Source: Bathymodiolus brooksi
Lineage: Eukaryota; Mollusca; Bivalvia; Mytilida; Modiolidae
DNA length: 64,000 bases
Reading direction: 5' to 3'
Assembly (NCBI GenBank): GCA_963680875.1
Contig: OY804582.1
Coordinates: forward strand, 52,904,646-52,968,645
The notes below the pieces were generated by a model that did no database searches, was not told the origin of the DNA, and worked only from the letters and a program-made list of their open reading frames with translations. Below, one piece after another: positions 59,534-64,000 of the stretch. The stretch's first letter is position 1. Each line of letters begins with the position of its first letter. A program made the position numbers and the translations under genes.

Positions 59534-60605
59534 TACAGTAAAACCTGTCTAAGCCAAACCCCTTTGGGACTGAAGAATTTGTTCAGTTTAGACAGGTGTT
59601 TGGTTTACACAGGTTCAAATTACATAGACATTTAATAGATGGGACTGTAAAGTCTGTCTGGTTTAGGCAGGTTTTTGGTTTACTCAGGGTTCTGTTTAGA
59701 CAGATTTTTGGTTTACTCAAGGTTCTGTTTAGACAGGTTTTTGGTTTACTCAGGGTTCTGTTTAGACAGGTTTTTGGTTTACTCAGGGTTCTGTTTAGAC
59801 AGGTTTTTGGTTTACTCAGGGTTCTGTTTAGACAGGTTTTTGGTTTACTCAGGGTTCTGTTTAGGCATGTTTTTGGTTTACTCGGGGTTCTGTTTAGGCA
59901 TGTTTTTGGTTTACTCAGGGTTCTGTTTAGGCATGTTTTTGGTTTACTCAGAGTTCTGTTTAGGCAGGTTTTTGGTTTACTCAGGGTTCTGTTTAGGCAG
60001 GTTTTTGGTTTACTCAGGGTTCTGTTTAAGCAGGTTTTTGGTTTACTCAGGGTTCTGTTTAGACAGGTTTTTGGTGTACTCAGGGTTCTGTTTAGACAGG
60101 TTTTTGGTTTACTCAGGGTTCTGTTTAGACAGGTTTTTGGTTTACTCAGGGTTCTGTTTAGACAGGTTTTTGGTTTACTCAGGGTTCTGTTTAGGCAGGT
60201 TTTTGGTTTACTCAGGGTTCTGTTTAGACAGGTATTTGGTTTACTCAGGGTTCTGTTTAGACAGGTTTTTGGTTTACTCAGGGTTCTGTTTAGACAGGTT
60301 TTTGGTTTACTCAGGGTTCTGTTTAGGCAGGTTTTTGGTTTACTCAGGGTTCTGTTTAGACAGGTTTTTGGTTTACTCAGGGTTCTGTTTAGGCATGTTT
60401 TTGGTTTACCCAGGGTTCTGTTTAGGCAGGTTTTTGGTTTACTCAGGGTTCTGTTTAGGCATGTTTTTGGTTTACTCAGGGTTCTGTTTAGGCATGTTTT
60501 TGGTTTACCCAGGGTTCTGTTTAGGCATGTTTTTGGTTTACCCAGGGTTCTGTTTAGGCAGGTTTTTGGTTTACTCAGGGTTCTGTTTAGACAGGTTTCA
60601 CTGTA
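59534..60605. mobile_element. Inverted-repeat element inflated by a 33-bp array
   Basis: The left end TACAGTAAAACCTGTCTAAG is mirrored by the right end TTTAGACAGGTTTCACTGTA. TA lies at both outermost positions. Nearly all of the interior (59672-60595) is a tandem array whose unit resembles the element's own subterminal sequence (GTTTAGACAGGTGTTTGGTT at 59585). Confidence 0.88.
59672..60595. repeat. 33-bp tandem array, about 28 units
   Basis: Unit: GGGTTCTGTTTAGACAGG then TTTTTGGTTTACTCA. Variants: GGCAGG, GGCATG, CCCAGG. 33 is a multiple of three, so two overlapping plus-strand frames stay open for over 300 codons; neither is a gene. Confidence 0.96.
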
Positions 60606-61413
60606 CTTACTTCTGGTAGTCTTCTGTAACTAGTGAACAGCTTTAGCCAACTAATCAAGTGACAATACTTTTCAATATATATTGTTTAGCTGATTCTTAT
60701 ATTTTTTTCTCCTGTTCAAAAGATTTATTAGAAAAAAATTATAATCCCCTCAAAAGAAGAAAAGTTTTATGGCTTTATTTTAGTCAATTGAAAGATTTCC
60801 AATAGAAATGTTAATACTAGGTAACAAATTTTGAAGAAAAAAACACAATTGTAAAATTTATGTGTTTTGAAAATAAATTTTAAATTATTGGGACATTTCT
60901 GATATTATCTTACTGTGTTTTTGAAGATAAACTTTTTTTACTCCACAATTTTTGTATGTAATCAAAATTAAATCTATCCTCTTATATAGTAAGTAAGTAT
61001 TTTGTATGCACGCAGTTTCTGCCTCTCGATCAGCAAATCAGCTGAATAAAATGGCTGAGGTGAGTATAATTTAAATAATAAAGATTTAAAAGAAAGAGGT
61101 GAGTATAAATTTCATTCTTTTATTGTTCAAGTTTACAATCTGAAGTTCTGATAGTATTTTAAATTGTAAGATTGGCTGATCTTGTGAGCAATAGTCAAAC
61201 TGAAGTAACCATAGGAACTATATTAATGTTCCTATCTGGTCACCAGCTTGGTAAACTGATCAGGCAATAGGTATTCATGAAGGTCTATTGTGTTAATTGT
61301 GGCACAGTAATAATGTTACAAACTTTGATTTCTCATAATATATACAGGTATTTTTAGATTGATGTTTTAATTCTGTTTTGACATTTAAAAGTTCTTTTTT
61401 TAAATTGTTTCAG
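60606..61413. other. Intron remainder before exon 33
   Basis: AT-rich; nothing recognised. Confidence 0.55.
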
Positions 61414-61515
61414 CTTATTGTGGAGGAAGACTTTGTGTAGAACATGCTCATTGTGTGAACGAGAAATGCATGTGTCATACAGGTTTCCATGGTAAACCAT
61501 ATGTAAAATGTGAAC
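61414..61515 (+). CDS. EGF exon 33 (class A), 102 bp
   Basis: Flanked by TTGTTTCAG and GTGAGT. Six cysteines; starts YCGGRLCVEHAHC and ends HTGFHGKPYVKCE. GGRLC and HAHC are shared with exon 2. Confidence 0.91.
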
Positions 61516-61546
61516 GTGAGTTGTTTATCCAAATACTTGATTTAAT

Positions 61547-61777
61547 CAAGAAGAGTTTGAAGATACCAAAGGGGTAATCAGAATCCATAAATTCGAAGAA
61601 GAACAGACAATACAATGGCCAAAAGAAAAAGTGCAAAAGGACAAACAACGATCTACAAAACATATGTATAAAACTAAAAATCGAGTAACATGAACCCCAC
61701 ACTAGAAACCGGGGGTGAACTCAGGTGCTCCGGAAGAGTAAGCAGTTCCTGCTCTCTATTGACACCTGTCGTGTTAA
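61547..61777 (+). mobile_element. Dispersed repeat, parent family of the 30-bp array (fullest copy)
   Basis: Contains GAACAGACAATACAATGGCC (one copy of the array unit), AAGGACAAACAACGATCTAC, GTAACATGAACCCCAC, GAACTCAGGTGCTCCGGAAG and AAGCAGTTCCTGCTC. The same landmark order links it to 4759, 41808 and 46405. Confidence 0.82.
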
Positions 61778-62677
61778 TTAAGTATTTGTGGACCAATTTT
61801 AGTTTTTAGAGGCATTCCTGAATTGCAAGTGGTATTGAATATGAAACAGTTAAATCTTGTTATGTAAAAATTGGTTTACTCAAAATTTGAGTTAAGTTGG
61901 AAATGTTTAGAAGTCCTGTTTTAAACTTAGTGCTTTTCAACTTTATTTACTCGTATTTTTTTCAAAAGATGATGTGTCAAAATTTCTGGTTTCTCAAAGT
62001 AACTTTTCAGTCCCTAATACACAAATCCATTCAAATGATGTTCGTTATGTTGAAATTATGTAGATTAAATCAATTAACAAACCTGTCAAGGTGTCAACAG
62101 CATGGCTCCATATGTTTACTGCAGAAGGTGAGATTATATTTTTATGGTATTTTCACTTTTCTCCCACTTTTGAGTTTTTGAAATACAGGTAGAGAAAAAT
62201 TTGTGGGAGAAACGTGAAAAAGTGTAAAAGGAATTAATGAAATTTACCTGTAATTAGACTTACAGAGAATCCAATGTAGATTAAAATAATGAAGAAAATA
62301 GTTTTTATCATATTTCATTAAAAAGCACTAATACACAAAATGTAAACAATAATAGATTGAATGCACAACATAAATAAGCACAAGGAATTATTCATATTAA
62401 TTCATAAAATAAATTTGTAATTATTAAGTACTATGTACAAATAAATAAGCATAGATATTATTAGTACAAATTATACTAATGTAATGCACAATTAGAATAA
62501 TAAATATGAATACAAGAAAATGTAAATAAACATTAATGTTACAAATAAATTCAGATCACAATTGACATACATATAGTTTGTCTTATAAGAGTCAATTACA
62601 CTACTGTCAAATTTCCATGTAGAGAAGGAATATGGCTTGATCAGTGTATTCTTGAACAGGAAGTTTTTTGTTTTCAG
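61778..62677. other. Intron remainder before exon 34
   Basis: AT-rich; nothing recognised. Confidence 0.55.
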
Positions 62678-62785
62678 CTTTAGAATATTGTGGTGGAAAG
62701 AAATGTCATATGAATGCTATGTGTGAAGATTATATATGTAAATGTAGAAAGGGTTACCATGGTGATGGATATGATTTCTGTGACC
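62678..62785 (+). CDS. EGF exon 34 (class B), 108 bp
   Basis: Flanked by TTTTCAG and GTAAGT. Six cysteines; starts LEYCGGKKCHMNAMC, loop CEDYIC, ends RKGYHGDGYDFCD. Confidence 0.92.
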
Positions 62786-63153
62786 GTAAGTCGTCCTACT
62801 TATTTGTTTACAAATGGTACGTGGAACAATTATGTCAAATTCATAATTAAAGTCACATATTGTATTCAAAAATGATGTCCGTAGCCTTTTTAAAGTTTTG
62901 CTATGAAAGGAAAGGATTATTGTATGTATATGATAAACATTCCTCACAAAATCTTTTGTGCAATAACTCAATGTTTTGATAATTAAAATAAAAACAGAAA
63001 ATATTTTTTTTTACATATAATAATAATTCTTTTCTGTTTATATGAAAAAAGATTTGCCTCTAAAACTTAAAGGATGAAAGTTGATAAAGCTGCATTGTAT
63101 TAGACATACTGAGTATGCCATTTCAACATACAACACTTTATGTTATATTTTAG

Positions 63154-63261
63154 CTGAGGGATATTGTAAAGGTGTAAAATGTGCAGAGAACTCTGAATGT
63201 GTTGATGGTCGCTGTGTCTGTCGAGGAGGGCATGTAGGGGACGGACATCACAAATGTCAAC
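63154..63261 (+). CDS. EGF exon 35 (class B length, breaks the A/B alternation), 108 bp
   Basis: Flanked by TATTTTAG and GTAAGT. Six cysteines; starts EGYCKGVKCAENSEC and ends RGGHVGDGHHKCQ. By length and Cys position it is class B, although a class A exon was expected after exon 34; its loop CVDGRC is class-A-like. It follows the shortest intron (368 bp). Its tail is duplicated downstream. Confidence 0.9.
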
Positions 63262-63700
63262 GTAAGTAAAGTAGGGAGGGGAGGGAGCGGACATCGCAAA
63301 TGTCAGCGTACGTTAAGTAGCAATGAGGAGGGGGCATGTAGGGGACAGACATCACAAATGTCAACGTAAGTAAAGAAGCGAAGGGAGAGGGCATGTAGAG
63401 AATGAATATCACATGTCAGTATGAGTAAATATTTACTGCGAGACAACTGGAGGATAGACATGAAAAATGTCAATGTAAGTAAAGTAGTGAGAGGGGAGGT
63501 TGAGGGGGTGGGAGGATGTGCATTTAGGGAGGCATGTAGAGGATGAACGTCACATGTCAGTATGAGTAAATATTTACTGCGAGACAACTGGAGGAGGGAC
63601 ATCAGATTAATCAATGTGAGGTTTACAGAGGGGGACATTTTGGAGCACATCAAAAATATAAATGTGAGGTTTATAGAGAGGGACATGTTGGAGCACATCA
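63226..63700 (+). repeat. Irregular tandem copies of exon 35 tail plus donor
   Basis: The exon end GGGCATGTAGGGGACGGACA ... AAATGTCAACGTAAGTAAAG recurs diverged at about 63291 (CGGACATCGCAAATGTCAGC), 63333 (GGGGACAGACATCACAAATG, with CGTAAGTAAAG) and 63453 (GACATGAAAAATGTCAATGT, with GTAAGTAAAG). A second block (TGAGTAAATATTTACTGCGA) occurs at 63422 and 63562. Unit length is uneven. In the EGF frame, reading past the true donor gives CGT AAG TAA. Confidence 0.82.
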
Positions 63701-63799
63701 AATATGAGTGAATGCCCATAATGTAATTTTTTAAAGATTTTTTAGAATTTCATACAGCTATGATATGATGTCTTATTTATAGTGAAGTTTAATTGACTT

Positions 63800-63885
63800 T
63801 TCTCCGGTTTCCTCCACCAATTAACTGCCACGATGTAACTGAAATATTGTTGAAAGTGGCATTAAACACCATAACTCTAACCCCT
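63800..63885 (+). mobile_element. Family 1 SINE tail fragment
   Basis: CGGTTTCCTCCACCAATTAA, then CTGAAATATTGTTGAAAGTG and CATTAAACACCATAAC. Confidence 0.82.
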
Positions 63886-64000
63886 GAATACAAGTTTGAC
63901 TGTATTTGTTCTGCATCGTATATGCTTCAATTCTTACTTATTAATATTTTAATTATAGTAAAGTCTATTGATATATTTCATAATAAATCTGATCATGACC

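Larger units (their letters stand above)
5616..63261 (+). other. Gene span: giant EGF-repeat protein, 35 exons visible, both ends outside the window
   Basis: Thirty-five exons with identical architecture lie in one orientation; each encodes one EGF-like domain of about 34-36 residues. The core spacing is C-x4-C-x5-C-x4-C-x-C-x11-C, ending in a GY/F-x-G-D/N-G type turn. All introns are phase 1, so every exon is symmetric and can be duplicated or skipped without a frameshift. The joined reading frame is open for 1,228 codons. Tandem EGF domains are typical of secreted matrix proteins and cell-surface receptors (fibrillin-, stabilin- and nidogen-like proteins use related domains). The D-x-D/N-E calcium-binding lead-in of cbEGF domains is absent, so most are probably not calcium-binding. 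No start, signal peptide, transmembrane segment or stop is present. Function and orthology cannot be assigned from EGF domains alone. Confidence 0.9.

Noticed and set aside
59596..60633. Overlapping open frames of 345 and 314 aa
   Set aside because: By-products of the 33-bp array inside an inverted-repeat element.
62786..63153. Missing class A exon between exons 34 and 35
   Set aside because: I searched this 368-bp intron for a Cys-rich phase-1 exon and found none.

Overview
The window is animal nuclear DNA: AT-rich, intron-dense and full of dispersed repeats. It fits a mollusc, most likely a bivalve. That placement rests on remembered resemblance of its SINE-like and other dispersed repeat families to ones common in bivalve genomes, so I hold it at moderate confidence. 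No prokaryotic gene, operon, CRISPR array or rRNA is visible.

One gene on the + strand fills the window. I place 35 coding exons between 5616 and 63261. Each is 102, 105 or 108 bp, is bounded by AG/GT, starts with the last two bases of a codon and ends with the first base of the next (all introns phase 1), and encodes exactly one EGF-like domain. I read all 35 for stops, including the codons rebuilt at each junction. Joined, they stay open for 3,684 bp (1,228 codons). There is no start codon, signal peptide, stop or UTR, so the gene continues beyond both ends. The product should be a very large secreted or cell-surface EGF-repeat protein. The exons alternate between a short class A (conserved Cys at the second full codon) and a long class B (Cys at the fourth). 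The array therefore grew as two-exon modules, 17 of them here, followed by one extra B-type exon at the end.

The introns carry the strangest content. Roughly a quarter of the window is tandem repeat. At five exons (7.1, 18.6, 49.6, 56.2 and 63.2 kb) the exon tail plus its 5' splice site has been copied in tandem, from 2 up to about 106 times. In all five, reading past the first donor soon meets a stop. The 18.6 kb array presents about 106 nearly identical GTATGT donors.

Other arrays are expansions inside mobile elements: a 30-bp array (1-4758) from a dispersed repeat that also occurs as ordinary copies, a 53-bp array (30.25-32.83 kb) from a tRNA-derived SINE, and a 33-bp array (59.67-60.60 kb) inside a terminal-inverted-repeat element.

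The rest of the introns hold many copies of two tRNA-derived SINE families, a broken LINE reverse-transcriptase end (28.7-29.4 kb, minus), several inverted-repeat DNA elements (two with TA duplications, one starting 7 bases into an intron), and a nested fold-back element whose loop encodes two C2H2 zinc fingers. The long open frames at 1.6-4.2, 7.1-8.7 and 59.6-60.6 kb are by-products of repeat units divisible by three, not genes.
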